Assembly (NCBI RefSeq): GCF_013694245.2 | Contig: NZ_CP059322.2 | Location: 1,422,001-1,486,000, forward strand | Source of the DNA: Micromonospora ferruginea | Lineage (GTDB): Bacteria; Actinomycetota; Actinomycetes; Mycobacteriales; Micromonosporaceae | Length of the DNA: 64,000 nt | Direction: 5' to 3' | Notes under the pieces: generated by a model | Database searches by the model: none | Seen by the model: the letters and a program-made list of their open reading frames with translations, nothing else | Told to the model about the DNA's origin: nothing | Made by a program: the position numbers and the translations under genes | Part shown: one piece after another, positions 42,872-51,023 of the stretch | Layout: each line of letters starts with the position of its first letter | Numbering within the stretch: the first letter of the stretch is position 1

Positions 42872-44317
42872 GTGTCCAAACTGGCGGCCGCGCGGGCGGC
42901 GCACCAGAGTGCGACGAACCGGTTCGGCGCCACCCAGATCACCTGGCTGATCATCTCGATGGTGGGGATGATGCCGCTCGCGGCGCTGGCCGCGCTGGCC
43001 CTGGTCGTCCTGGTGGTCATCATCCTGCTCAGCGGCTCGCAGATGACCTCCTACTCGCCGGACCCGGAGAGCACGCTCGGGCCGGGCGCCGGTGGCAGCG
43101 TCCTCACCGAACTCGCCGGCGGCGACGGCCGCGGCGGGTTCCGGGAATCAGGCGTGCCGGAGGCGGACCTGGTCGCGCCGATCCGGGCCGCCGCCCGGGA
43201 GTGCGACCTGCTCACCCCGGTGATCCTCGCGGCGCAGATCGAGTACGCGTCGGACTTCGACGCGGACAAGGAGGGCCAGGAGGGCCGCAAGGGGCTGTCC
43301 CAGTTGACCCCCGACGTCTTCGACCGTTACGGCGAGGACGACGACGACAGCGGCGAGGCCTCGGCGCTGGACCCGGAGGACTCGATCCACGCCCACGCGC
43401 GGTGGTTCTGCCACCTGGCCGAGGAGACCCAGCGGCTGCTGGACGACGAGTCCGTGGTCGGTGACCACCTCACGCTCACGCTGATGGCCTGGGACCAGGG
43501 CCTGGAGGCGGTGAAGGAGCAGGGCGGCATGCCGGTCATCCTGATGGACACCTACCCGCTACGGGTGCGCGGCCTGTTCGCCCGCTACACCATCGGCGGC
43601 ACGGACACGTCCACCGCGTCCGCGTCACCGTCGCCGTCACCGGAGCTGTTCCCGTCGCTGTCCATCGGGTCGAACAAGCGGGTGGTCCCGGACGGCGCGT
43701 CGCTGACCGCGTCGACGTTCGACACCCTGTTCCCGGGCCGCAACTCCTTCTACACGTACGCCGGGCTCACCGACGCGATGGCGAAGTTCCCCGCGTTCGC
43801 CGCCACCGGCGACGAGCAGACCCGCCGGCGGGAGCTGGCCGCGTTCCTGGCCAACGTCGACCACGAGACCGGCGGCCTGGCGCACGTCGACGAGATCGAC
43901 CGGGCGGCCTGGGGCACCTACTGCGACGGCGGCAGGCCCTACGGATGTCCGGCGGGCCGGACCGCCTACCACGGGCGGGGGCCGCTGCAACTGAGCTGGA
44001 ACTACAACTACCAGGCGGCCGGCGACGCGCTCGGGCTGGACCTGCTCGGCAACCCGGACCTGGTGGCGACCGATCCGTCGGTGGCGTGGCAGGCCGCGCT
44101 CTGGTTCTGGATGACCAACCCCGGCGCGGGCGCGACCACCGCGCACGCGGCGATCACCGGCGGCGGTGGCTTCGGCGGGACGATCCGCAGCATCAACGGC
44201 GCGCTGGAGTGCGGCGGCGGCAACGGCGAACTGGTCGGCAAGCGGGTCGACGCGTACCGCCGGATCACCGCCGCGCTCGACGTGGACCCCGGCGACGAGG
44301 GGACGCTGACGTGCTGA
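42872..44317 (+). CDS. membrane-anchored SLT-like plus GH19 chitinase/lysozyme-like protein
   Basis: A 481-aa protein. It has one N-terminal membrane helix (MMPLAALAALALVVLVVIILLSG), an SLT-like domain (about 95-235; IEYASDFD, GLSQLTPDVFDRYG, MAWDQGLEAV), a linker, and a GH19 domain (about 285-470). The GH19 catalytic Glu is in LANVDHETGGL, with RTAYHGRGPLQLSWNYNY and LVATDPSVAWQAALWFW. It is the likely wall-opening enzyme of the machine, comparable in role to VirB1. Start is GTG 42872. Confidence 0.88.
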   Translation: MSKLAAARAAHQSATNRFGATQITWLIISMVGMMPLAALAALALVVLVVIILLSGSQMTSYSPDPESTLGPGAGGSVLTELAGGDGRGGFRESGVPEADLVAPIRAAARECDLLTPVILAAQIEYASDFDADKEGQEGRKGLSQLTPDVFDRYGEDDDDSGEASALDPEDSIHAHARWFCHLAEETQRLLDDESVVGDHLTLTLMAWDQGLEAVKEQGGMPVILMDTYPLRVRGLFARYTIGGTDTSTASASPSPSPELFPSLSIGSNKRVVPDGASLTASTFDTLFPGRNSFYTYAGLTDAMAKFPAFAATGDEQTRRRELAAFLANVDHETGGLAHVDEIDRAAWGTYCDGGRPYGCPAGRTAYHGRGPLQLSWNYNYQAAGDALGLDLLGNPDLVATDPSVAWQAALWFWMTNPGAGATTAHAAITGGGGFGGTIRSINGALECGGGNGELVGKRVDAYRRITAALDVDPGDEGTLTC

Positions 44318-44697
44318 CCGACGAGCCGGGGCGAAAGCCGTTCTTCATCCTCTACCTGGACGGCCCCGAGTACGCCGAGGAGCTGCGCCGGCTGGCCACC
44401 TGGGTGGAGGGCCTCCTGCTGCCGGTCTACGGCGGCGAGGTCACCTCCGGCGCGCCGTGGTGCCCCCGCTGGTGGGAGCACCCGGAGGCGATCGCCTACC
44501 TGCACGGGCTCTGGCTCGCCTGGCAGGAGCGGACGTCCCCGAAGGCGGCGCCGTCCGATCCGGCGGCGTGGCACCAGAACCACCTGTGGCCGACGATGGG
44601 CGCGCTGCGCGACCCGGCCGGCCCGTTCGCCGGCTGCAAACCCGGCGGCCACCGGCCCAAGGACCGCCCCTACGTCGAGCGGTACGACGACGGCTGA
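44311..44697 (+). CDS. DUF4913-type protein
   Basis: A 128-aa protein with the DUF4913 pattern: WCPRWWEHPEAIAYLHGLWLAWQE, then DPAAWHQNHLWPTM and DPAGPFAGCKPG. The family is frequent in actinobacterial conjugative and T4SS-like loci; its role is unknown. GTG 44311 overlaps the stop of the hydrolase by 7 bases and the gene closes the operon. Confidence 0.8.
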   Translation: MLTDEPGRKPFFILYLDGPEYAEELRRLATWVEGLLLPVYGGEVTSGAPWCPRWWEHPEAIAYLHGLWLAWQERTSPKAAPSDPAAWHQNHLWPTMGALRDPAGPFAGCKPGGHRPKDRPYVERYDDG

Positions 44698-44705
44698 CGG
44701 CGGGA

Positions 44706-44724
44706 GAACCGGCCGAAAGGACGG
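44706..44724 (+). promoter_or_regulatory. 19-bp motif shared with the two-component operon upstream region
   Basis: GAACCGGCCGAAAGGACGG lies 69 bases before the ABC ATPase start. It is matched 18/19 at 50976-50994 upstream of the histidine kinase gene. A response-regulator site or shared promoter is likely. Confidence 0.6.
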
Positions 44725-44770
44725 CGCCCGGCGCGGGCCGACCCGTCGTCGGGCCGATGCCGGCGCGGGT

Positions 44771-44789
44771 CCCGATCCGCAGGATCGGG
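44771..44789 (+). promoter_or_regulatory. hairpin covering the ribosome binding site of the ABC ATPase gene
   Basis: CCCGATCC-GCA-GGATCGGG is an 8-bp perfect stem with a 3-base loop. The purine-rich arm GGATCGGGGG is the only plausible Shine-Dalgarno for ATG 44793, so folding would limit translation. Confidence 0.5.
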
Positions 44790-44792
44790 GGC

Positions 44793-45671
44793 ATGTCATC
44801 TTCCGATCTCGTGCTCCAGGCCCGTGGCCTGACCAAACGGTACGGCCGCCGGCCGGCGCTGACCGACTGCGACCTCGACCTGCCCCGGGGACGGGTGGTG
44901 GGGCTGGTCGGCCCGAACGGCGCCGGCAAGTCCACCCTGCTGAACCTCGCCTGCGGGCTGAGCACCCCGACGGCGGGCACGCTGCGGGTGCTCGGCTCAC
45001 CGCCGGCGGCGAACGCGGCACACCTGGCCCGGGTCGGTTTCGTCGCCCAGGACACCCCGGTGTACGCGTCCTTCTCGGTCGCCGACCACCTGCGGATGGG
45101 CGCGAAGCTGAACCCGTCCTGGGACCCGGGCCTGGCCGAGCGGCGCATCGCCCAGGTGGGCCTAGACCCGGGGCAGAGGGCGGGCCGGCTCTCCGGCGGC
45201 CAGCGGGCGCAGTTGGCGCTCACCGTGGCCGTGGCGAAGCGTCCCGAACTGCTGATCCTCGACGAGCCGGCCGCCGCGCTGGACCCGCTGGCCCGCGACG
45301 GCTTCCTGCGGAACCTGACCGGCGTCGTCGCCGAGCTGGGCGCGACCGCGATCCTCTCGTCGCACCTGCTCGGTGACGTGGAGCGGTCCTGCGACCACCT
45401 CGTCGTGCTGGACGGCTCCCGGGTGCAGGTCGCCGGGGACGTGGCCGACCTGCTGGCCCGGCACCACCGGCTGGTCGCCCCGCGCGGCGAGCTGGACCGG
45501 CTCCCGGCCGGGGTCGAGGTGGTGCTGAGGCGGCACACCGGGGCGTACGAGCACGCCGTGGTGCGGGCCGACCGTCCGCCGGCGGGGACGCCGTGGCGGG
45601 TGGAGCCGGTCGGCCTGGAGGAGTTGGCGCTGAGCTACCTGACGCGGGCGGCGGGGGAGGGCAACCGATGA
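44793..45671 (+). CDS. ABC transporter ATP-binding protein
   Basis: A 292-aa ATPase. Walker A is GPNGAGKST, the signature is LSGGQRAQLALTVA, and Walker B is LLILDEPAAALDP, then SSHLLGDVERSCDHLVVLDG. The C-terminal 70 residues are an accessory domain. It overlaps the permease gene (ATG within its last codons). Two-gene exporters of this type, linked to a NarL-type two-component system, often respond to cell-envelope-active compounds. The shared 19-bp upstream motif supports that link here. Confidence 0.92.
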   Translation: MSSSDLVLQARGLTKRYGRRPALTDCDLDLPRGRVVGLVGPNGAGKSTLLNLACGLSTPTAGTLRVLGSPPAANAAHLARVGFVAQDTPVYASFSVADHLRMGAKLNPSWDPGLAERRIAQVGLDPGQRAGRLSGGQRAQLALTVAVAKRPELLILDEPAAALDPLARDGFLRNLTGVVAELGATAILSSHLLGDVERSCDHLVVLDGSRVQVAGDVADLLARHHRLVAPRGELDRLPAGVEVVLRRHTGAYEHAVVRADRPPAGTPWRVEPVGLEELALSYLTRAAGEGNR

Positions 45672-46684
45672 TCTGGACGACCTGGCGGCAGTTCCGCGTC
45701 CCGGCCCTGGTGGGCGTGGCCGTGTTGGCGTTGTTCGCCGCGTACGTCGGGCACCTCGGCCTGGACGTCCGGGACGCCTACGACACCTACCGGGCCCAGT
45801 GCGCCGGCGCGCCCGACTGCCCCCGGCTGCGCCAGCTCGCCGTCGACTACGAGAACACCTCGCTCTACCTGGCCGCGCTGCTCGGGCCGGTCCCCGGCCT
45901 GCTCGGCATGTTCTGGGGCGCGCCGCTGGTGGCCCGGGAGCTGGAGACCGGCACCCAGCGGCTGGTCTGGAACCAGAGCGTCACCCGCCGCCGCTGGCTC
46001 GCCGTCAAGCTGGCCGTGGTCGGCCTGGCCGCGATGGCCGTGACCGGCGCGGCCGCCGCGCTGGTGACCTGGGCGATGAGCCCGGTGGACCGGATCGCGG
46101 ACAACCGCTTCAGCACGGTCCTGTTCGGCGCCCGCAACCTCACCCCGGTGGCGTACGCGGCGTTCGCGGTCGTGCTCGGGGTGCTGATCGGGCTGGTGCT
46201 GCGGCGCACCGTGCCGGCCATGGCGCTGACCGCGCTGGCCTTCGTGGTCCTCCAGTTCCTGGTGCCGAACCTGGTCCGACCGCACCTGCTGCCGCCGCGG
46301 CACGCCACGCTGGAGATGACCGCACCGGCTATCAACGAGGCGCGTGGCCTGGGCAGCATCACCGGCGCCCCGGTGGTGCGGGGCCTGGCCGTGCCGGACG
46401 CCTGGGTCACCGACGTCAGCGAGTTGCGCACCCGCGCCGGCGGGTCGCTCGACCGGGGGGTGTTCGACAGGTGTTTCACCGACCCGCCGAGGACCGGGGC
46501 GGCCGAGGGACCGTTCGGCGACACGGCGACCTGCCTGGCCGCCGAGGACCTGCACGTGGACGTCGCCTACCAGCCGGTCGGCCGGTACTGGGCGTTCCAG
46601 TGGTTGGAGTCGGGCCTGTACCTGCTGCTCGCCGGGGTGCTGGCGGCCGTGGCGTTCCGGCGGATCCGGCGTCACCCGAGCTGA
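45668..46684 (+). CDS. ABC-2-like transporter permease
   Basis: A 338-aa membrane protein with about six helices. It opens MIWTTWRQFRVPALVGVAVLALFAAYVG, has the conserved GLLGMFWGAPLVARELETGTQRLVWNQSVTRRRWL loop typical of these actinobacterial permeases, a large extracytoplasmic segment (about 220-310), and a last helix GLYLLLAGVLAAVAFRRIRR. It forms the transporter with the preceding ATPase. Confidence 0.9.
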   Translation: MIWTTWRQFRVPALVGVAVLALFAAYVGHLGLDVRDAYDTYRAQCAGAPDCPRLRQLAVDYENTSLYLAALLGPVPGLLGMFWGAPLVARELETGTQRLVWNQSVTRRRWLAVKLAVVGLAAMAVTGAAAALVTWAMSPVDRIADNRFSTVLFGARNLTPVAYAAFAVVLGVLIGLVLRRTVPAMALTALAFVVLQFLVPNLVRPHLLPPRHATLEMTAPAINEARGLGSITGAPVVRGLAVPDAWVTDVSELRTRAGGSLDRGVFDRCFTDPPRTGAAEGPFGDTATCLAAEDLHVDVAYQPVGRYWAFQWLESGLYLLLAGVLAAVAFRRIRRHPS

Positions 46685-46702
46685 CGCCCGCCGCGTGGTT
46701 GG

Positions 46703-47251
46703 ATGGCCGGCATGACCGGAATCGGAGCCGTCCCCTGGCCACCCGCGCCGATCCGCACCGAACGCCTGGTGCTCCGGGCGGCCGAGGCCCGGGACCGGGC
46801 GACGTTCGTGGAACTGCTGGCCTCGCCGGAGGCGCACACGTATCTCGGCGGGCCCCGGCCGCGCGACGAACTCGAGCGGGAACTGCCCGAGGCGCCCGGG
46901 CAGTGGCCGGGGTGCTTCGTGGTCGACCTGGACGGCGCGATGATCGGCCGGGTCCTGCTCCGGCGCGCCACCGAGCATCGCCGGCCGGCGGCGGTGGGGA
47001 AGGCCGATCTCGGCTACCAGTTCCTGCCGCGGGCGTGGGGTCACGGGTACGCCACCGAGGCGTGTCGGGCGGTGCTCGACTGGTTCGACCGCGTCCTGCC
47101 CGGTGAGCCGGTCATGCTCACCACCCAGTCCGCGAACGCCACCTCCATGCGGCTCGCGGCGAAGCTGGGGTTCACCGAGGTGGAGCGGTTCCGGGCCTGG
47201 GATGCGGAGCAGTGGCTCGGCGTGCGTACGCTGGTGGATCTTCGCGCCTGA
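46703..47251 (+). CDS. GNAT-family N-acetyltransferase
   Basis: A 182-aa acetyltransferase of the RimJ/RimL-like Acetyltransf_3 type. It has IRTERLVLRAAEARDRATFVELLASPEAHTYLGG, the acetyl-CoA-binding region YQFLPRAWGHGYATEACRAVLDWF, and SANATSMRLAAKLGFTEVERF. Starts at ATG 46703 or 46712. The substrate is unknown. It stands between the ABC transporter and two uncharacterised genes. Confidence 0.9.
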   Translation: MAGMTGIGAVPWPPAPIRTERLVLRAAEARDRATFVELLASPEAHTYLGGPRPRDELERELPEAPGQWPGCFVVDLDGAMIGRVLLRRATEHRRPAAVGKADLGYQFLPRAWGHGYATEACRAVLDWFDRVLPGEPVMLTTQSANATSMRLAAKLGFTEVERFRAWDAEQWLGVRTLVDLRA

Positions 47252-47264
47252 CGGAAGGACCCCC

Positions 47265-47909
47265 ATGGCCCGCCCCTACCAGCCCGGACCGAAGCAGTTC
47301 GTCTTCGCCGCCGGCGACGGCACCGACCACCACGTCTCGGTGGGTGACGCCCAGGAGGCTTACGAGGCGTTCGCCGCGTTCCTCCGGGACCGGGAGTCCG
47401 ACACCTACACCATCGCGGACGAGGCGGCGAGGCAGCGCCTGGTGCTCATGCCGCAGCGGGGGGTGATCTCCCGGGTCGGGGAGGCGGGTCAGGAGCACCT
47501 GAAGGTCGACCGGGGCAACCGCTACCTGCCGGCCGCGATGCTGTTCTTCGAGAACGGCTGTGCCGGCCTGGACTACTTCGGGCAGTGGTTCGCCGACCTC
47601 GCCGACCTGGACGCGTCACCGGAGACCCGGGGTGCCGTCCGCGCCGCCACGTTCACGACCGAGGCGGCGGCGATCGACGAGGTCGGCCGGATCTGGGCCG
47701 ACTCGGGCATCGTCGACCCGACCGACCAGTACTACGTGTTCTTCGAGTCCGACGACGTCGACCACGCCCGGGCCGAGCGGGCCGAGCTGCTCCAGTTGAT
47801 CGCGTTCCTCGGTCTGGAGCGCGTCGACGCGCCGGCCGGGGCGGCCGACGGCGAGGTGTGGGTGCGCGCCGACCCGCGCCTGGACGCCGAGTGTGCCCGA
47901 TGGGCGTGA
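47265..47909 (+). CDS. uncharacterised protein sharing a domain with the next gene
   Basis: A 214-aa soluble protein starting at ATG 47265 behind GGAAGGAC. Residues about 34-75 (AFAAFLRDRESDTYTIADEA, then RLVLMPQRGVISRVG) resemble residues about 305-345 of the next protein (EFWAFVADRS...FTIEDEA...). The C-terminal half is acidic. No known family recognised. Translation is coupled to the next gene by a 10-base overlap, so the two proteins probably work together. Confidence 0.7.
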   Translation: MARPYQPGPKQFVFAAGDGTDHHVSVGDAQEAYEAFAAFLRDRESDTYTIADEAARQRLVLMPQRGVISRVGEAGQEHLKVDRGNRYLPAAMLFFENGCAGLDYFGQWFADLADLDASPETRGAVRAATFTTEAAAIDEVGRIWADSGIVDPTDQYYVFFESDDVDHARAERAELLQLIAFLGLERVDAPAGAADGEVWVRADPRLDAECARWA

Positions 47910-49132
47910 CCAGGGTCTTCACGCGCGGCGGCTGGATCCCGAGCGTGATCCGTGAGGGCGACGAGCTGAGGCTGATGCTCGGCGCCGGGGCCGACGCCAA
48001 CCACGAACCCCGCACGTTCACGGTCCCGATCGGGGCGGCCCACCTCGAGGTGATCCGGGCGGACCTGGCCCGACACCTGCTGCTGTGGAGCGCGCTCCTC
48101 CCGCTGTGCGACGACGCCGGGACCCGGGGCCGGCTCGACGAGAGCGCCGCCGTCGCGCTCCTGGACCCGGTCCTGCTCGCCCCGCCCGAGGACGTCGACG
48201 CGCTCTTCCGGCGCATCCGGTGGGACCGGAGCCGGCTCGTCGCCCACGGCGCCCGCCTCGGTCCGCTGGAACACGGTCAGGTCTGCGAGGCGATGCGCAC
48301 GGCGACGGAGACGCCGGACGAGAAGCGTGCCCAGCAACATCACGCGGACCGCCGGCGCGCCGAGCGCGGCGTGGTCCTCGGGCCGCTCGACGCGGCGATC
48401 CTCCGGTACACCGGTCAGTATCTGCACGGCGCGACGAAGCCGAGGCGGATGCCCGACGCCGTCGACCCCGCGCTGCTGCCCCAGGTCATGCGGGTGATCG
48501 CCACCGCCGAGCAGGCGTGCGCGGGGATGCGGATCGGCCTCGACCCGAGGCGGGGCAACCGGGCCACGGACAAGCGCGCCTGGGACCGGACGGCGGCGGC
48601 CGTCGACGCGGCCGTGCGCGGCGCGTACCCGGGGCTCGCCGCCGACGCGGTGCGGACGGTGAGTTTCCTGATGTGCGCGGAGGTCGCGGACCGGTCCCGG
48701 AGCGCCCCGGCGGACGACGACGTCGACCCCGGTGCGGGGAAGGCGGCGCTGTCGTTCACCGACGACCGGGGCGGCGAGCGGACCTGGCGACGGGACGGCC
48801 CGCGCGGCGCCGCCGCCGAGTTCTGGGCGTTCGTGGCCGACCGCTCGGCGGCCGGCAACGAGGTGTTCACCATCGAGGACGAGGCGATGGGCGAGGGGAT
48901 CCAACTGCACTTCTACGCCGACTCCATCGCCCGGATCACGACGGTGCGGCCCCAGGTCGGGCCGGAGCCGCACTACCGGGTGGAGTATCGCCTGGTCGAC
49001 GGGCTCGACGAATACCGCGAGCTGGTGCGCGACTTCGTGCGCGGCGGCTGCGCGGCACTCGACGGGCACGGCCCCTGGATGTCCGACGTCGCCGAGTTCG
49101 AGCGCGCGCGTCGCCGGGCCGGCGCGCGGTAG
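47900..49132 (+). CDS. uncharacterised protein, coupled to the preceding gene
   Basis: A 410-aa soluble protein. The N-terminal half has GWIPSVIREGDELRLMLGAGADANHEPRTFTVPIG and LLLWSALLPLCDDAG. The middle is helical with many Arg (RAQQHHADRRRAERG). The C-terminal part carries the domain shared with the previous protein and ends YRELVRDFVRGGC. It is common-looking actinobacterial sequence with no function I can name. Start is ATG 47900. Confidence 0.7.
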   Translation: MGVTRVFTRGGWIPSVIREGDELRLMLGAGADANHEPRTFTVPIGAAHLEVIRADLARHLLLWSALLPLCDDAGTRGRLDESAAVALLDPVLLAPPEDVDALFRRIRWDRSRLVAHGARLGPLEHGQVCEAMRTATETPDEKRAQQHHADRRRAERGVVLGPLDAAILRYTGQYLHGATKPRRMPDAVDPALLPQVMRVIATAEQACAGMRIGLDPRRGNRATDKRAWDRTAAAVDAAVRGAYPGLAADAVRTVSFLMCAEVADRSRSAPADDDVDPGAGKAALSFTDDRGGERTWRRDGPRGAAAEFWAFVADRSAAGNEVFTIEDEAMGEGIQLHFYADSIARITTVRPQVGPEPHYRVEYRLVDGLDEYRELVRDFVRGGCAALDGHGPWMSDVAEFERARRRAGAR

Positions 49133-49148
49133 CCCTCGGCGGAGTGAG

Positions 49149-49805
49149 TCACCCGCCCTCGACCAGCCGGTTCTCCCACGCCCAGGCGGCGATCTCCACC
49201 CGGTTGCGGGCACCCAGCTTGGTCTGGATGCCGGAGAGGTGGCTCTTCACGGTGCTCAGCGAGATGAACAGCTCGCCGGCGATCTCCTGGTTGGTGCGCC
49301 CGCGCGCGATCGCCCGGACCACCTCCATCTCCCGTGCGGAGAGCCGGGGCAGGGACCGTCCCGACGCCGGCCGGGCCGCCGCGGTCACGTGCTTGAGCAG
49401 CCGCAGCGTCACCGACGGCGAGACCAGCGCGTCGCCGTTGTGCGCGGCGCGGACCGCCTCGACCAGCAGCGCCGGGCCGGCGTCCTTGAGCAGGAAACCG
49501 ACCGCGCCGTTGCGCAGCGCGCCGTAGACGTACTCGTCCAGGTCGAACGTGGTCACCACGATGACCCGCAGCGGGCGGGGCGTCCCCGGGCCGGCCAGCG
49601 CGCGGGTCACCTCGATCCCGTCCACCCGGGGCATCCGGATGTCGACCAGGCAGACGTCCGGGCGCAGCCGGCGGGCCTCGGCGACCGCCTCGACGCCGTC
49701 GCGCGCCTCGCCCACCACGGTGATGTCGGGCTGGTCCTCCAGGATGAGCCGCAGCCCGCCCCGGATCATCGCCTGGTCGTCGGCGATCAGCACCCGGATG
49801 CTCAT
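49149..49805 (-). CDS. NarL/FixJ-family response regulator
   Basis: A 218-aa regulator. The receiver domain begins IRVLIADDQAMIRGGLRLIL; the phospho-Asp is in CLVDIRMPRVDG; VVTTFDLDEYVYGALRNGAVGFLLKD follows. The C-terminal LuxR-type HTH is LSAREMEVVRAIARGRTNQEIAGELFISLSTVKSHL. It overlaps the kinase gene by 4 bases. Probable targets are its own operon and the ABC transporter at 44793, which share a 19-bp upstream motif. Confidence 0.94.
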   Translation of the reverse strand: MSIRVLIADDQAMIRGGLRLILEDQPDITVVGEARDGVEAVAEARRLRPDVCLVDIRMPRVDGIEVTRALAGPGTPRPLRVIVVTTFDLDEYVYGALRNGAVGFLLKDAGPALLVEAVRAAHNGDALVSPSVTLRLLKHVTAAARPASGRSLPRLSAREMEVVRAIARGRTNQEIAGELFISLSTVKSHLSGIQTKLGARNRVEIAAWAWENRLVEGG

Positions 49806-50944
49806 CGCGGCGTCCGGGTCGGCAGGGGGAGGGTGGCCCGGACCGACCAGCCCCGGCCGTCGCGCGGGCCGGCGCGCAGCGTGCCACCGAGCCCCTGGAC
49901 CCGCTCGCGCATGCCGACCAGGCCGTACCCGTCGCGGTGCCCGACGCGGGCCGGGGTCGGCGGCGCGTCGTCCACCACCTCCACCGCGACGGCGTCCGGG
50001 GCCTGGTCGACGGTGACGGTGACCGAGCCGGCGTGCGGGGCGTGCCGGGACACGTTGGTCAGCGCCTCCTGCACGACCCGGTGCACCGTGGTGGTCACCT
50101 CCGGCGGCCACTCCCGGTCGTCCTCGGGCAGCCGCAGGCGCACCGGCGGGCCGTGCCGGCCGAACCGGTCCACCAGGTCGGCGAGCCCTTCCGGCCCGGG
50201 TGTGGCGGGCGCGCCGTCGTCGGCGTCGCGGAGCAGGCCGACCACCCGGCGCATCGCGGCCAGCGCGTCGGTGCCGGACAGCTCGATCCCGGCCAGCATC
50301 TCCGGCACCTTCTCCGGTTGCTTCGCGGTGACGAGCTGCGCGGCCTGAGCCTGCACGACGATGCCGGTGACGTGGTGGGTGACCACGTCGTGCAGCTCGC
50401 GGGCCAGGTCCAGCCGCTCGCCGCGGCGTACCCGCTCGGTGGCGGCCCGGGCGCGGGTGTCGGCGCGGCGCAGCGCGAGGCCGACCGCGACGGCGGCCAG
50501 CCAGCACAGCGTGTCGAGCACCGTCACCGCGGTGAGGCCGTGCTGGTTGTCCAGCGACGTGAGCAGGCTGCCGGCGATCACCAGCAGGCCCGCGCCGGCG
50601 ACCGTGGCGGCGGTCCGTCGCGGTCGGGCGCGGACCACGGAGCCGACCAGGACGGCCAGCGCCAGCCCGGTGACCGGGCCGGGTTCCTGCGGCAGGTCCG
50701 CGACGAACGAGACGCCGACCGCGACGGCCGCCACGGCGAGGCCGGCCGCCGCCGTCCGCACCCGGTCCCGGCGTCGCGCCAGCGCCAGGGCGCAGACGAC
50801 CACCCCGACCAGGGCATCGGGTACGGCGTAGCGGGGACCCCAACTGGTCGCGATCATGACGGCGGTGGCCGCGAGGCCGAGGGCGAACACCACGGCGAGG
50901 CCGAGGTCGAGCAGGAGGCCGGCCGGTCGACGCGTCTCGGTCAT
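49802..50944 (-). CDS. DesK/NarX-type sensor histidine kinase
   Basis: A 380-aa membrane kinase. Four to five N-terminal membrane helices carry almost no periplasmic domain, typical of intramembrane-sensing kinases. The HisKA_3 box is LARELHDVVTHHVTGIVVQAQAAQ with the phospho-His. The HATPase_c domain has LTNVSRHAPHAGSVTVTVDQ and GYGLVGMRERVQGLGGTLRAGP. Start is ATG 50942-50944. It phosphorylates the adjacent regulator; envelope stress or a drug is the usual signal in such sets. Confidence 0.93.
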   Translation of the reverse strand: MTETRRPAGLLLDLGLAVVFALGLAATAVMIATSWGPRYAVPDALVGVVVCALALARRRDRVRTAAAGLAVAAVAVGVSFVADLPQEPGPVTGLALAVLVGSVVRARPRRTAATVAGAGLLVIAGSLLTSLDNQHGLTAVTVLDTLCWLAAVAVGLALRRADTRARAATERVRRGERLDLARELHDVVTHHVTGIVVQAQAAQLVTAKQPEKVPEMLAGIELSGTDALAAMRRVVGLLRDADDGAPATPGPEGLADLVDRFGRHGPPVRLRLPEDDREWPPEVTTTVHRVVQEALTNVSRHAPHAGSVTVTVDQAPDAVAVEVVDDAPPTPARVGHRDGYGLVGMRERVQGLGGTLRAGPRDGRGWSVRATLPLPTRTPR

Positions 50945-50975
50945 GCCACCAGGCTAGGAAAGTCCGGGGCCCGAC

Positions 50976-50994
50976 GAACCGGCCGAAAGTACGG
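50976..50994 (+). promoter_or_regulatory. 19-bp motif upstream of the histidine kinase gene
   Basis: GAACCGGCCGAAAGTACGG, 18/19 identical to 44706-44724, lies 32 bases upstream of the kinase start and also close to the divergent aldo/keto reductase. Confidence 0.6.
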
Positions 50995-51023
50995 TCACGC
51001 CGGTGCTGTGCTATCCACGTGTC

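Noticed and set aside
22143..44697. Type VII (ESX) secretion locus, suggested by the mycosin-like gene
   Set aside because: No WXG100 proteins, EccC-type FtsK ATPase, EccB, EccD or EccE were seen; the ATPases are VirB4 and VirD4 types.
33993..44697. Integrative conjugative element
   Set aside because: No integrase, relaxase, excisionase next to the operon, tRNA target or att repeats seen in the window.
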